Shown here in pieces: positions 7,908-16,558 of a stretch of 64,000 bases of DNA (position 1 is the first letter of the stretch; the number at the start of each line of letters is the position of its first letter). The notes below the pieces were generated by a model that worked only from the letters and a program-made list of their open reading frames with translations, ran no database searches and had not been told where the DNA came from. This DNA comes from Streptomyces sp. CB09001 (GTDB taxonomy: Bacteria > Actinomycetota > Actinomycetes > Streptomycetales > Streptomycetaceae). The position numbers and the translations under genes were made by a program. The stretch spans positions 1,612,001-1,676,000 of the forward strand of contig NZ_CP026730.1 in the NCBI RefSeq assembly GCF_003369795.1. Direction: 5' to 3'.

Positions 7908-9161
7908 ATGTCTTCTCCGTCCCCTGTGCTGAACCGTGTGGTCGTGGCCCCCAGCGGATTCAAGGAGTCCCTGTCCGCCCGGGCCGCCGCCGACGCCATC
8001 GCGGCGGGCGTCCGCCGGGTGCTGCCGGACGCCGAGATCGACCGGATCCCGCTCGTGGACGGCGGCGAGGGCACCGCCGTGGCGCTGGCGGAGGCGACCG
8101 GTGGGCGGCTGGTGGCGCTGGCCGCCACCGGTCCGGTCGGCGACCGGGTCGGCACCCACTTCGCGCTGCTCGGCACCCGGGACACGGCGGTGGTGGAGAT
8201 GGCGGCCGTCGCGGGCCTGTCCCTGGTCCCCCGCGCCCTGCGCGACCCCGGCGCCACCACCACGTACGGCGTCGGCGAGCTGATCCGCTCCGCCCTCGAC
8301 AGCGGGGTGCGGCGCGTCCTGGTCGGCTGCGGCGACTCCGGGACGTCGGACGGGGGCGCGGGCGCGCTCCAGGCGCTCGGGGCCCGGCTGCTGGACGCCG
8401 ACGGCTTCGAACTCGGCCCCGGTGGCCGGGAGCTGAACCGCCTCGTCCGCGTCGACCCGTCCGGTCTCGACGCCCGGCTGAAGGACACCGAGCTGCTCGT
8501 CGCCTGCAACCCGTACAACGTGCTGTGCGGCGAGCGGGGCGTGGCCCGGGTGTTCGGCCCGCAGAAGGGGGCGACGCCCGCGCGGGTCGAGGAGTTGTCG
8601 GCCGGGCTGGAGAACTGGGCGCGCGTCCTCACCCGCGACCTCGGCGTCGTCGGCACCGACCTGCGCACGGGGTCCGGCACCGGCGCCTCCGGCGGTCTCG
8701 GCGCGGGGCTCGCCGCCGTCGGGGCCCGGCTGCTGCCCCGCTTCGACGTGCTCCTCGGCCATGTCGACCTGGACGCCCGCCTCGCCCGGGCCGACCTGGT
8801 GCTCACCGCCGAGGGCGCCCTGGACCACCAGACGCCGCGCGGCAAGGTCCCGGCCGAGGTGGCCCGCCGCGCCAAGCTCTCCGGCAGGCCCGTCCTCGCC
8901 CTGGCGGGGACGCTCGGCGAGGGCGCGCACGACGTGCCGGGGGTGGACGCCTGTCACGGGATCATGCCGGCGCCGATGGCCCTGGCGGACGCCTTGCTGC
9001 GCGCCTCCGAGCTCCTCACGGACGCCACGGAACGGGCGCTGCGGATGGTGCTGCTGGGGGCCCGGTTGCCGGCCGGGTCGGCTCAGGCGGCGGTGCCGGT
9101 CACCGGCGCCGTGCCGCCGGACGCCGTGTCGGGCACGCAGCGGCCGTCCTCGGTGCGGTAG
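7908..9161 (+). CDS. Glycerate kinase, type 1 (GarK/GlxK family)
   Basis: 417 residues; phosphorylates glycerate, feeding it into lower glycolysis. N terminus NRVVVAPSGFKESLSA is the family start motif; VDGGEGTAVAL, VGCGDSGTSDGGAGALQALG and the C-terminal ADLVLTAEGALDHQT are characteristic, as is the APMALADA end. The ATG at 7908 is preceded by GAAGGA at spacing 8. It follows the transporter by 11 bases, so the two form one transcription unit. The last 79 bases overlap the 3' end of the convergent aminotransferase gene; this tail, about 26 residues rich in Ala, Val and Pro, is beyond the conserved fold. A homologue is present in the same neighbourhood in mycobacteria (Rv2205c). Confidence 0.9.
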   Translation: MSSPSPVLNRVVVAPSGFKESLSARAAADAIAAGVRRVLPDAEIDRIPLVDGGEGTAVALAEATGGRLVALAATGPVGDRVGTHFALLGTRDTAVVEMAAVAGLSLVPRALRDPGATTTYGVGELIRSALDSGVRRVLVGCGDSGTSDGGAGALQALGARLLDADGFELGPGGRELNRLVRVDPSGLDARLKDTELLVACNPYNVLCGERGVARVFGPQKGATPARVEELSAGLENWARVLTRDLGVVGTDLRTGSGTGASGGLGAGLAAVGARLLPRFDVLLGHVDLDARLARADLVLTAEGALDHQTPRGKVPAEVARRAKLSGRPVLALAGTLGEGAHDVPGVDACHGIMPAPMALADALLRASELLTDATERALRMVLLGARLPAGSAQAAVPVTGAVPPDAVSGTQRPSSVR

Positions 9162-10468
9162 TTCCAGCGGGCGCCGTCGCTCACCAGTTCCCGGACGGCG
9201 TTCACGAACCGCTCCACGTGCTCGTCCGGGGTGCCCGCGCCGAAGCTGACGCGGATGGCGTTGAGGGACTTCTCGCCGGGCGCCGCCTCGGGCGCGCCGC
9301 ACTCGCCCTGCGTCTGCGGGTCACTGCCGAGCAGGGTGCGCAGCAGCGGGTGGGCGCAGAACAGGCCGTCGCGCACGCCGATGCCGTACTCGGCGGAGAG
9401 CGCGGCGGCGAAGTGCGAGCTGTTCCAGCCCGCGACGACGAAGGAGAGCACCCCGACGCGCGGCGCGTCGTCGCCGAAGAGGGAGAGGACGCGCACCTCG
9501 GGCACCCCGGCGAGGCCCTCGCGCACCGTCCGGATCAGGTGCTCCTCACGGGCGACCAGCGTGTCGAACCCGGCCTCGGTGAGCGCCTTGCAGGCGGAGG
9601 CGATCGCGTAGGCGCCGATGACGTTGGGCGATCCGGCCTCGTGCCGGGCGGCGCTGTCGTGCCACTGGACGTCCACGCCGCCGTCCGGGCGCCGGGAGAC
9701 GCTGCGGCTGGCTCCGCCGCCGGCCAGGTACGGCTCCGCCTCGCGCAGCCAGTCGGCGCGGCCGGCCAGCACGCCGGAGCCGAAGGGCGCGTACAGCTTG
9801 TGCCCGGAGAAGGCGACCCAGTCCACGTCCAGGTCGCGCACGCTCACCGGGTGGTGCGGGGCGAGCTGGGCGGCGTCCAGCACGATCCGGGCGCCGTGCG
9901 CGTGCGCGGCGGCGGCCAGTTCCCGCACCGGCCACAGCTCGCCGGTGACGTTGGAGGCGCCGGTGACACAGACCAGGGCGGGCCCGTACGGCTCGCGGGC
10001 GGCGAGGGCGCGCTCCAGGGTCTCGACGGCCTGTGCGGGGGTGCGCGGGGCGTCCAGACAGGTCACGTCGGCGTCGCGCCAGGGCAGCAGCGAGGCGTGG
10101 TGCTCGGTCTCGAAGACGAAGACCCGGCAGTGCGCGGGCAGCGCGGCGGCCAGCAGGTTCAGCGAGTCGGTGGTGGACCGGGTGAAGACGACCTGGTCGT
10201 CGTCCCGGCAGCCGAGGAACCCGGCGACGGTCCCGCGGGCGTTTTCGAACAGGTCGGTCGACAGCTGCGAGAGGTACCCGGCACCCCGGTGGACGCTGCC
10301 GTAGTACGGGGCGTAGGCGGCCACGTCGTCCCAGACCCGCTGGAGCGCGGGCGCGCTGGCGGCGTAGTCGAGCGCGGCGTAGGTGACCTCCCCGCCGGTG
10401 ACGAGCGGGACGGTGACGTCCCGGCCCAGGACGGGCAGCGGGGTGGCGACAGCGGTGGGTACGGACAT
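9083..10468 (-). CDS. Class V aminotransferase (cysteine desulfurase-like), SAM-IV controlled
   Basis: 461 residues, PLP-dependent fold type I. ATG 10468 has GGGAG six to seven bases upstream. Motifs: TRSTTDSLN for the phosphate-binding region, ETEHHASLLPW with the cofactor-stacking His, VLDAAQLAPH with the PLP-nitrogen Asp, and SGHKLYAPFGSGVL with the Schiff-base Lys. The arrangement is that of the SufS/CsdA/isopenicillin-N-epimerase group; a Cys occurs in DGLFCAHPLL near where desulfurases carry theirs, but the assignment is uncertain. The SAM-IV riboswitch in its leader strongly suggests a role in sulfur amino-acid metabolism, off when S-adenosylmethionine is plentiful. Its 3' end overlaps the glycerate kinase gene by 79 bases. 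Confidence 0.85.
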   Translation of the reverse strand: MSVPTAVATPLPVLGRDVTVPLVTGGEVTYAALDYAASAPALQRVWDDVAAYAPYYGSVHRGAGYLSQLSTDLFENARGTVAGFLGCRDDDQVVFTRSTTDSLNLLAAALPAHCRVFVFETEHHASLLPWRDADVTCLDAPRTPAQAVETLERALAAREPYGPALVCVTGASNVTGELWPVRELAAAAHAHGARIVLDAAQLAPHHPVSVRDLDVDWVAFSGHKLYAPFGSGVLAGRADWLREAEPYLAGGGASRSVSRRPDGGVDVQWHDSAARHEAGSPNVIGAYAIASACKALTEAGFDTLVAREEHLIRTVREGLAGVPEVRVLSLFGDDAPRVGVLSFVVAGWNSSHFAAALSAEYGIGVRDGLFCAHPLLRTLLGSDPQTQGECGAPEAAPGEKSLNAIRVSFGAGTPDEHVERFVNAVRELVSDGARWNYRTEDGRCVPDTASGGTAPVTGTAA

Positions 10469-10552
10469 GGCGGACTCCCGTGAGGACCAGCGCGCGGCAG
10501 GGCGCTGTGAAAGAGAAGAAAAGGGGGTGCGGAGGCGGGGCTCTGCGGCCAA

Positions 10553-10635
10553 GGGCCTGTCCCTCGGCCCGGCCCGGGGCCGCGGGGGCATGAAGCACCG
10601 CGTGGGGGCGTCGGGCCGGTCCGAGGGACAGGCCC
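10553..10635 (-). promoter_or_regulatory. Large inverted repeat in the aminotransferase leader (possible expression platform)
   Basis: Arms of 22 bases at 10553-10574 and 10614-10635 match at 21 positions, with 39 bases between. It lies between the SAM-IV aptamer and the start codon at 10468. On the minus strand a U-rich stretch follows about 30 bases later. It could act as a terminator or as a second stage of the switch. Confidence 0.45.
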
Positions 10636-10678
10636 TATCGCATTCGCCGGTTCACGGGAGACTCCCTCGGACGACCCA

Positions 10679-10703
10679 GGACCCCTGGTTCCGCGAGGGG
10701 TCC
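10679..10703 (-). promoter_or_regulatory. Hairpin overlapping the 3' end of the SAM-IV aptamer
   Basis: GGACCCCT and AGGGGTCC form a perfect 8-bp stem with nine bases between. One arm shares five bases (10699-10703) with the aptamer 3' end, so the two structures could exclude each other, as expected of an expression platform. Confidence 0.45.
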
Positions 10704-10815
10704 GCGCTTGCCGTGGACCTTGCTGTCCACGACCTGGTCTTCACCCGGGGCACCCCGCCACGGACGGAGGGTTGCCGGACAGTCGGCCGGGGCCTCATGA
10801 CTGTCACTCATGACC
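10699..10815 (-). ncRNA. SAM-IV riboswitch aptamer
   Basis: Reading the minus strand from 10815, the known SAM-IV core appears in order: GGTCATGAGTG, CCGGCAACCCTCC, GGGGTGCCCCGGGTGA, GACCAGGTCGTGG and CGGCAAGCGCGGACC. Spacing agrees with the roughly 119-nt mycobacterial SAM-IV RNA; this copy is 117 nt. P1 can form from GGTC and GACC. The hairpin GTGGAC-N6-GTCCAC (about 10712-10731) is the variable distal stem. SAM-IV RNAs bind S-adenosylmethionine and lower expression of the gene that follows, here the class V aminotransferase. Confidence 0.92.
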
Positions 10816-10823
10816 TGTCGAAA

Positions 10824-10853
10824 AACCTAGGGGAAATGATCGGCGTCCCGCAA
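10824..10853 (-). promoter_or_regulatory. Promoter of the SAM-IV/aminotransferase transcript
   Basis: TTGCGG (10853-10848) and TAGGTT (10829-10824) on the minus strand are 18 bases apart and fit the vegetative consensus. Transcription would begin near 10817, a couple of bases before the aptamer, which supports both calls. Confidence 0.6.
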
Positions 10854-10886
10854 CCCGGGTCCGGATCGCGGGACGCACGTCACATG

Positions 10887-10958
10887 TACCGCCGTACTGC
10901 CGTACCGCCGTACTGCCGTACCGCCGTACTGCCGTACTGCCGTACCGCCGTACTGCCG
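10887..10958. repeat. Octamer tandem repeat, nine copies
   Basis: Nine consecutive copies of TACYGCCG, mostly alternating TACCGCCG and TACTGCCG, end two bases before the trpD stop codon (10960-10962) and lie just upstream of the SAM-IV promoter. Copy number is likely to vary between strains. Confidence 0.9.
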
Positions 10959-10959
10959 C

Positions 10960-12024
10960 TCAGGCGTTGCTGACGGCCACCCAACGCTCCAGCACCCGCC
11001 GGGCCGCCCCGGAGTCGATCGCCTCGGCCGCCCGGTCCATCCCGGCCCGCAGCCGCTCGGACAGCGCCCCCTCACCGGGTTCCAGGGCCTCCAGGGCCGC
11101 CGCGGAGTTCAGCAGGACCGCGTCCCGCACCGGGCCCTTCTCGCCGGCCAGCAGGCGGCGGGCGACGTCGGCGTTGTAGGAGGCGTCGGCCCCGCGCAGC
11201 GCCTCGACCGGCACCAGTTCGATGCCGACGTCCCGCGGGTCGAAGGTCTCCTCGGTCACCCGGCCGTCGCGCACGACCCAGACCCTGGAGGTGGAGGTCG
11301 TGGTCAGCTCGTCGAGTCCGTCGTCGCCGCGGAAGACCAGCGACGAGTGGCCGCGCTCGGCGAAGACACCGGCGACGATCGGTGCCATCCGGGCGTGCGC
11401 GACACCGACCGCCTGGGCCTTCACGCGGGCGGGGTTGGTCAGCGGGCCCAGGAAGTTGAACACCGTACGGATTCCGAGCTGGCCGCGGGCCGTCGCCACG
11501 TGGCGCAGCGCCGGGTGGAACTTCACGGCGAAGCAGAAGGTGATGCCGGCTTCCTCGGCGACCTCCGCCACCCGCTGCGGCGTCAGCTCCAGGTTGACCC
11601 CGAGCTTCTCCAGGACGTCGGAGGCCCCGGACGCCGAGGAGGCGGCCCGGTTGCCGTGCTTGACGACCTTCGCCCCGGCGCCGGCCAGGACGATCGCCGA
11701 CATGGTGGAGATGTTGACCGTCTTGGCGCCGTCGCCGCCGGTGCCGACGATGTCGACGGTCTTCCCCGGCACCTCGATCACGTTGGCGTGTTCGTACATG
11801 GTGCGGACCAGTCCGGAGATCTCCTCGACCGTCTCACCCTTGAACCGCAGGCCCACCGCGAACCCGGCGATCTGCACGTCGGTCGCCTCGCCGCGCATGA
11901 TCACGTCCAGCGCCCAGGCGGTGTCGTCCGCGCTCAGGTCGCGGCCGTCCAGCAGTCCGTTCAGCAGGGCGGGCCAGGAGCGGTCCGCCGTGGTGTCGCC
12001 TCCAGCGGGGGTCACAGCGCTCAT
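10960..12024 (-). CDS. trpD: Anthranilate phosphoribosyltransferase
   Basis: 354 residues; joins anthranilate and PRPP in tryptophan biosynthesis. The family motifs are in order: [17 protein letters not shown] binds the pyrophosphate, [19 protein letters not shown] binds anthranilate and PRPP, and GLDELTTT is the later conserved loop. ATG 12024 follows AGGAGCGGCT. No other trp gene is adjacent; the enzyme sits alone next to the respiratory genes, as it does in mycobacteria (Rv2192c), so it is not part of a trp operon here. Its 3' end abuts an octamer tandem repeat. Confidence 0.95.
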   Translation of the reverse strand: MSAVTPAGGDTTADRSWPALLNGLLDGRDLSADDTAWALDVIMRGEATDVQIAGFAVGLRFKGETVEEISGLVRTMYEHANVIEVPGKTVDIVGTGGDGAKTVNISTMSAIVLAGAGAKVVKHGNRAASSASGASDVLEKLGVNLELTPQRVAEVAEEAGITFCFAVKFHPALRHVATARGQLGIRTVFNFLGPLTNPARVKAQAVGVAHARMAPIVAGVFAERGHSSLVFRGDDGLDELTTTSTSRVWVVRDGRVTEETFDPRDVGIELVPVEALRGADASYNADVARRLLAGEKGPVRDAVLLNSAAALEALEPGEGALSERLRAGMDRAAEAIDSGAARRVLERWVAVSNA

Positions 12025-12092
12025 AGCCGCTCCTGAATCGTGTGTGTCGTCGACGGGGATCGTGCTCCCACCCTATCCAGCCCCGGGCACGG

Positions 12093-12130
12093 CGAAGGGC
12101 CCCGTCCGCAGACCGGAACGGGGCCCTTCG
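12093..12130 (-). terminator. Terminator of the qcrCAB transcript
   Basis: CGAAGGGCCCCGT (12093-12105) pairs perfectly with ACGGGGCCCTTCG (12118-12130), a 13-bp stem with a 12-base loop, just beyond the qcrB stop at 12156 and before trpD. Confidence 0.7.
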
Positions 12131-12155
12131 ACCGTGGTGTGGCGACGCTGGAGGG

Positions 12156-13793
12156 TCAGTGGTGGCCGTGGCCGCTCGTGATCTCCTTGTACTCCTCGAC
12201 GGTCGGCTTCGGAATCTGCGACTCCTCGCCGTAGTACGACTCGCTGAGCTTGGCACGGAGCTTCTGCGTGCCGCTCACCTTGCGCTCGACGCCGTTCTCG
12301 TCGACCGTCGGGCCGATCTCGGCCGGCGCGTACTGCTCGTGCGCCGTGAGCGTGTGCAGCTGCTCCTGGCTGAGCGGCTCGTGCACCTCGATGAACTCAC
12401 CGTGCGGCAGGCGCTTGATGATGCCGGACTCGCGTCCGTGCAGCACCTTTTCCTTGTCCCGGCGCTGGAGGCCGAGGCAGATCCGCTTGGTGGCGATGAA
12501 GGCGACGACCGGACCGACGAAGAACGCGATGCGGACGAACCAGGTGATCGCGTTGATCGACAGGTGGAAGTGCGTGGCCCACAGGTCGTTGCCGCCACCG
12601 ATCAGCAGCACGAAGTAGACGGTCAGCCAGGCGACACCGAAGGCCGTACGGGTCGGGGCGTTGCGCGGGCGGTCCAGGATGTGGTGCTCGCGCTTGTCGC
12701 CGGTGACCCAGGACTCGATGAACGGGTAGACCGCGATCGCCGCCAGGACCAGCGGGAAGATCAGCAGCGGGATGAACACGCCCAGGACGAGTGTGTGGCC
12801 CCAGAAGTTGATCTCCCAGCCGGGCATCACCCGGATCAGGCCCTCGGAGAAGCCCATGTACCAGTCCGGCTGGGCGCCGGTGGAGACCTGGTCGGGCCGG
12901 TAGGGCCCGATGGCCCAGATCGGGTTGATCGTGGCGATGGCCGACACCACGGAGATCACACCGAAGACCAGGAAGAAGAAGCCTCCGGCCTTCGCCGTGT
13001 ACACCGGCAGCAGCGGCATGCCGACGACGTTCTTGTTGGTCTTGCCGGGACCCGCGAACTGCGTGTGCTTGTGGTAGAAGACCAGGATCAGGTGGCCCAC
13101 CAGCAGCCCGAGCATGATGCCCGGCAGCAGCAGGATGTGGATCGAGTAGAACCGGGACACGAAGTCGTGACCGGGGAACTCCCCGCCGAACAGGAAGAAC
13201 GAGATGTACGTGCCGACGATCGGCACGGACAGGATCGCGCCCTCCATGAAGCGGATACCGGTGCCCGACAGCAGGTCGTCCGGGAGCGAGTAACCGGTGA
13301 AGCCGGTGAACATGCCGAGGACGAGCAGCAGGAAGCCGAACAGCCAGTTGACCTCGCGCGGCTTGCGGAACGCGCCGGTGAAGAAGACGCGCATCATGTG
13401 CACGAACATGCCGGCCAGGAAGATCAGCGCGGCCCAGTGGTGGATCTGCCGGATCAGCAGTCCGCCGCGGACGTCGAAGCTGATGTCCAGAGTGGAGGCG
13501 TACGCCTCACTCATCATCTGGCCCTGCAGCGGCACGTACGAGCCGTGGTACTCGACCTCGGCCATCGACGGGTGGAAGAACAGCGTCAGGTACACACCCG
13601 TGAGGATGATGATGATGAAGCTGTAGAGGCAGACCTCACCCAGCATGAACGACCAGTGGTCGGGGAAGATCTTGCGCATGTTGGCCTTGGCCAGGGAGTA
13701 GATCCCCAGCCGGCCGTCGGCCCAGTCGGCGACGCGCTCGCCGGCCGGTGACTTCCCGCGTGAGCGGGGCGCTTCGTTGGCTGCAGTACTCAT
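12156..13793 (-). CDS. qcrB: Cytochrome bc1 complex cytochrome b subunit
   Basis: 545 residues; the membrane core of the menaquinol:cytochrome c reductase, carrying two b hemes. Seven to nine hydrophobic helices; conserved His-bearing helices QIHHWAALIFLAGMFVHMMRV and IHILLLPGIMLGLLVGHLI supply heme ligands, and GYSLPDDLLSGTG marks the quinol site region. A long soluble C-terminal extension ending in GHGHH is typical of actinobacterial QcrB. The ATG at 13793 overlaps the qcrA stop by four bases. It is the last gene of qcrCAB. In actinobacteria the product joins with the aa3 oxidase encoded by ctaC, ctaD, ctaE and ctaF into a supercomplex. Confidence 0.95.
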   Translation of the reverse strand: MSTAANEAPRSRGKSPAGERVADWADGRLGIYSLAKANMRKIFPDHWSFMLGEVCLYSFIIIILTGVYLTLFFHPSMAEVEYHGSYVPLQGQMMSEAYASTLDISFDVRGGLLIRQIHHWAALIFLAGMFVHMMRVFFTGAFRKPREVNWLFGFLLLVLGMFTGFTGYSLPDDLLSGTGIRFMEGAILSVPIVGTYISFFLFGGEFPGHDFVSRFYSIHILLLPGIMLGLLVGHLILVFYHKHTQFAGPGKTNKNVVGMPLLPVYTAKAGGFFFLVFGVISVVSAIATINPIWAIGPYRPDQVSTGAQPDWYMGFSEGLIRVMPGWEINFWGHTLVLGVFIPLLIFPLVLAAIAVYPFIESWVTGDKREHHILDRPRNAPTRTAFGVAWLTVYFVLLIGGGNDLWATHFHLSINAITWFVRIAFFVGPVVAFIATKRICLGLQRRDKEKVLHGRESGIIKRLPHGEFIEVHEPLSQEQLHTLTAHEQYAPAEIGPTVDENGVERKVSGTQKLRAKLSESYYGEESQIPKPTVEEYKEITSGHGHH

Positions 13794-14848
13794 CCGCGCT
13801 CCCAGAAAGCAGGACCGACGGGCTCTTCGAAGTCGCCGAGCGCTTCGAGGTAACCCTCGTCGTTCACGCCGATGCGCAGCTGCGGCAGGGCGTGACCGGC
13901 GGGACCGAAGATGACCCGGGCGCCGTCGGCAAGGTCGAAGGTGGACTGGTGGCAGGGGCAGAGCGCGTGGTGCGTCTGCTGCTCGTACAGGGAGATCGGG
14001 CAACCGACGTGGGTGCAGATCTTCGAGTACGCCACGATGCCCTCGTGCGACCACTCGAGCTCGCGCTTGTCCTTGATGGAGTCCGGCTCCAGCCGGATGA
14101 TCATCAGGGCCGCCTTGGCGATCTCGTTCTGGAAGTTCTCGTCGTGCTCCTCCAGGCCCTCGGGCATGGCGAAGGTGAGCGAGCCCACCGTGACGTCGGA
14201 GGGACGCAGCGGCTCGTTGGTGTTCTGGTTGACGAGCAGCTTGCCCTTGGACCACAGGGTGTGGCGGAGCTTGGTCCCGGGCAGCGGGCCGAGGTCGCGC
14301 AGCAGGACGACGCCGGAGAGCGGCACCAGGGTGAGCGCGCCCAGCATCGTGTTGCGGATCAGCTTGCGGCGCCCGATCACGGACTCCTTGGCGCCCTGCT
14401 TGAAGTCCGCGTGGACCTTGGCACGGACCTCGGGGGGCGCCTCGATCGGGTGACGCTCGTCGGCGACCTCCTCGTCGGACATCAGGGTGCGGGCCCAGTG
14501 GACCGCGCCCGCGCCGATGGCGAACAGCGCGACGCCGAGCGTCATGCCGAGCGCGAAGTTCAGCGCACTGATGTGACCGAGCGGGAAGATGTAGACCGAC
14601 TTGTCGACGTCGATCGCCACGAACGCGGCGATGAAGGCGATGGTGGCCAGCATCGACAGCGTGAACAGCAGGGCGACCGTGCGCTCGGAGCGCTTGGCGG
14701 CCCGCTCGTCCACGTCCTGGACCCGCGGCTCGTGGGGCGGCAGCCCCGGGTCGGCGAACGGGTTCGTCTCGTCCGCGGGCCGGGCGGCAGCGCCGTGCGG
14801 GCGGTGCTCTGCCGGCAGGTTCTCTTCTGGAATGTCTTGGCTACTCAT
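13790..14848 (-). CDS. qcrA: Rieske iron-sulfur subunit of the bc1 complex
   Basis: 352 residues. The Rieske centre is given by CTHVGCPI and CPCHQSTFD, each with Cys and His ligands. The N-terminal half has a cytoplasmic segment of about 65 residues and three membrane helices (near 73-95, 106-125 and 180-200), the three-helix form specific to actinobacteria instead of the single anchor seen elsewhere. It transfers electrons from menaquinol to the diheme cytochrome QcrC. The start overlaps the qcrC stop (ATGA) and its own stop overlaps the qcrB start, so the three are tightly coupled. Confidence 0.95.
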   Translation of the reverse strand: MSSQDIPEENLPAEHRPHGAAARPADETNPFADPGLPPHEPRVQDVDERAAKRSERTVALLFTLSMLATIAFIAAFVAIDVDKSVYIFPLGHISALNFALGMTLGVALFAIGAGAVHWARTLMSDEEVADERHPIEAPPEVRAKVHADFKQGAKESVIGRRKLIRNTMLGALTLVPLSGVVLLRDLGPLPGTKLRHTLWSKGKLLVNQNTNEPLRPSDVTVGSLTFAMPEGLEEHDENFQNEIAKAALMIIRLEPDSIKDKRELEWSHEGIVAYSKICTHVGCPISLYEQQTHHALCPCHQSTFDLADGARVIFGPAGHALPQLRIGVNDEGYLEALGDFEEPVGPAFWERG

Positions 14849-15654
14849 GACTTCTTGGCCTTTGCGGTCCGAGCGGCGACCCAGACGGCGACGGCGATCA
14901 GCGCGCCCAGTCCGAACACCCAGGCGAACAGACCCTCACTGACCGGGCCGAGTCCGCCGAGGCTGAGACCACCGGGGCTCTCGGTGTCGTCACCGTTGAC
15001 CGCGTCCAGGTAGGCGATGATGTCCTTCTTGTTCTGCTCCGACAGCGTGGTGTCGGGGAAGGAGGGCATGTTCTGCGGGCCGGTCTGCATGGCCTCGTAG
15101 ATGTGCTTCGGGTCGACACCCTCGAGGCTCGGCGCGTACTTGCCGTGCGTCAGGGCGCCGCCCTTGCCGGTGAAGTTGTGGCACTGCGCGCAGTTGGTGC
15201 GGAACAGCTCACCGCCCTTGGCGATGTCCGCGCCCTCGGGGCCGTACTTCTCCTCCGAGGGGATGGCCGGACCGGCGCCCAGCGACGCGATGTAGGCCGC
15301 GAGCTGGTCGATCTCCGCCTGGGAGTAGATGACCTTCTTCTTCGGGACCTGCGCGCCGGGCTGCTGGGCCGGCATGCGGCCGGTGCCCACCTGGAAGTCG
15401 ACGGCCGCGGCGCCTACGCCGACCAGGCTCGGACCGTCACTGGTGCCCTGCCCTCCGGTGCCGTGGCAACTGGCACAGCCGACGGCGTAGAGCTTCTTGC
15501 CCTCGTCGATGGCGAGGGACTGGGCGGATTCATCGGCCTGCGCCTTGCTCGCGGGTGCGAACGCGGCGTACAGCCCCCCTGTGCATGCCAGCGCGAGGAG
15601 TAGGACGACGAGGGCCGCCAGCGGATGGCGTCGTCGTGCGGAGAGCTTTTTCAC
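14845..15654 (-). CDS. qcrC: Diheme cytochrome c subunit of the bc1 complex
   Basis: 269 residues. Two covalent heme sites, CASCH near residue 60 and CAQCH near residue 155, each in a class I cytochrome c fold. An N-terminal signal/anchor helix (about residues 10-32) and a C-terminal helix (about 240-262) followed by Lys-rich residues hold it on the outer face of the membrane. It replaces a soluble cytochrome c by passing electrons directly to the CuA site of CtaC. GTG 15654 follows GGGGTAATCC. First gene of qcrCAB, 74 bases after ctaE, with which it may be co-transcribed. Confidence 0.95.
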   Translation of the reverse strand: MKKLSARRRHPLAALVVLLLALACTGGLYAAFAPASKAQADESAQSLAIDEGKKLYAVGCASCHGTGGQGTSDGPSLVGVGAAAVDFQVGTGRMPAQQPGAQVPKKKVIYSQAEIDQLAAYIASLGAGPAIPSEEKYGPEGADIAKGGELFRTNCAQCHNFTGKGGALTHGKYAPSLEGVDPKHIYEAMQTGPQNMPSFPDTTLSEQNKKDIIAYLDAVNGDDTESPGGLSLGGLGPVSEGLFAWVFGLGALIAVAVWVAARTAKAKKS

Positions 15655-15728
15655 GGATTACCCCGGTGTCAGGATCTTCTGCGTCGATGCTGTCGATGCT
15701 TCTGGTGTTGCGCGGGTGCGCGCCGCGA

Positions 15729-16349
15729 CTACTTGATCAGGTAGATCGTGGCGAACAGGCCGATCCAGACCACATCGACGAAGTGCCAGTAGTAGGACAC
15801 GACGATGGCGGCGGTCGCCTGCTCGTGGGTGAACCTCCGGGCCGCGTAGGTGCGGCCGAGGACCAGCAGGAAGGCGATGAGGCCGCCCGTCACGTGCAGT
15901 CCGTGGAAGCCGGTGGTCAGGTAGAACGCCGAACCGTACGGGTCGGACGAGAGCGAGATGCCCTCGTGCTTGACCAGCTCGGTGTACTCGAACACCTGAC
16001 CGCCGATGAAGATCGCACCCATCACGAAGGTGACGATGAACCACATCCGGAGCTTCTTCACGTCACCGCGCTCGGCCGCGAACACGCCGAGCTGGCAGGT
16101 GAGGGAGGAGAGCACCAGGATCGTGGTGTTCGTCGCGGAGAACGGGATGTTCAGCGCTTCGGCCTTCTCGGACCAGAAGTCCGGGCCGGTCACCGATCGC
16201 AGGGTGAAGTACATCGCGAAGAGGGCCGCGAAGAACATCAGCTCGGAACTCAACCAGATGATGGTTCCGACGCTGGTGAGGTTCGGCCGGTTGACCGACG
16301 GGTGCGCGTGCCCGGTTTCTACTGTCGTTGCTGTCGCCACGACCGACAT
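15729..16349 (-). CDS. ctaE: Cytochrome c oxidase subunit III
   Basis: 206 residues, five to six membrane helices. Starts [19 protein letters not shown] and carries subunit III features such as [19 protein letters not shown], the E-rich loop [31 protein letters not shown] and a closing [20 protein letters not shown]. It stabilises the aa3 oxidase core. No Shine-Dalgarno is well placed before ATG 16349; instead the start codon lies within a perfect 21-bp palindrome (16340-16360). It heads the ctaE-qcrCAB group and is divergent from the receiver-like gene at 16559. Confidence 0.94.
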   Translation of the reverse strand: MSVVATATTVETGHAHPSVNRPNLTSVGTIIWLSSELMFFAALFAMYFTLRSVTGPDFWSEKAEALNIPFSATNTTILVLSSLTCQLGVFAAERGDVKKLRMWFIVTFVMGAIFIGGQVFEYTELVKHEGISLSSDPYGSAFYLTTGFHGLHVTGGLIAFLLVLGRTYAARRFTHEQATAAIVVSYYWHFVDVVWIGLFATIYLIK

Positions 16350-16360
16350 TATGTCGGTCG
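16340..16360. promoter_or_regulatory. 21-bp perfect palindrome over the ctaE start codon
   Basis: Arms CGACCGACAT (16340-16349) and ATGTCGGTCG (16351-16360) with one central base. On the coding strand it spans from -11 to +10 around the ctaE ATG. It may be a repressor operator or, in the mRNA, a hairpin that hides the start codon. Confidence 0.55.
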
Positions 16361-16558
16361 CTTATCCCGCCCTCACCCCGGGGGGTGCCGTTCGGTGTGT
16401 TCCCCCTGCTGGTACGGCCCGGATGGCCCATCGAACGGCCCGTCGGAGGCCTGTCGAAGGCCTGTCCGAACCAGTGCTGACGGGACGTTCGAGGGAGTAG
16501 CATCCGCCCCAACGGGCTACGACAGCCTTCACCGGTCTCACCGCGTATCGGAGGAAGC

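Noticed and set aside
6444-9302. Minus-strand frame of 952 codons opposite the transporter and glycerate kinase
   Set aside because: Composition is that of an antisense shadow; the plus-strand genes carry clear family motifs.
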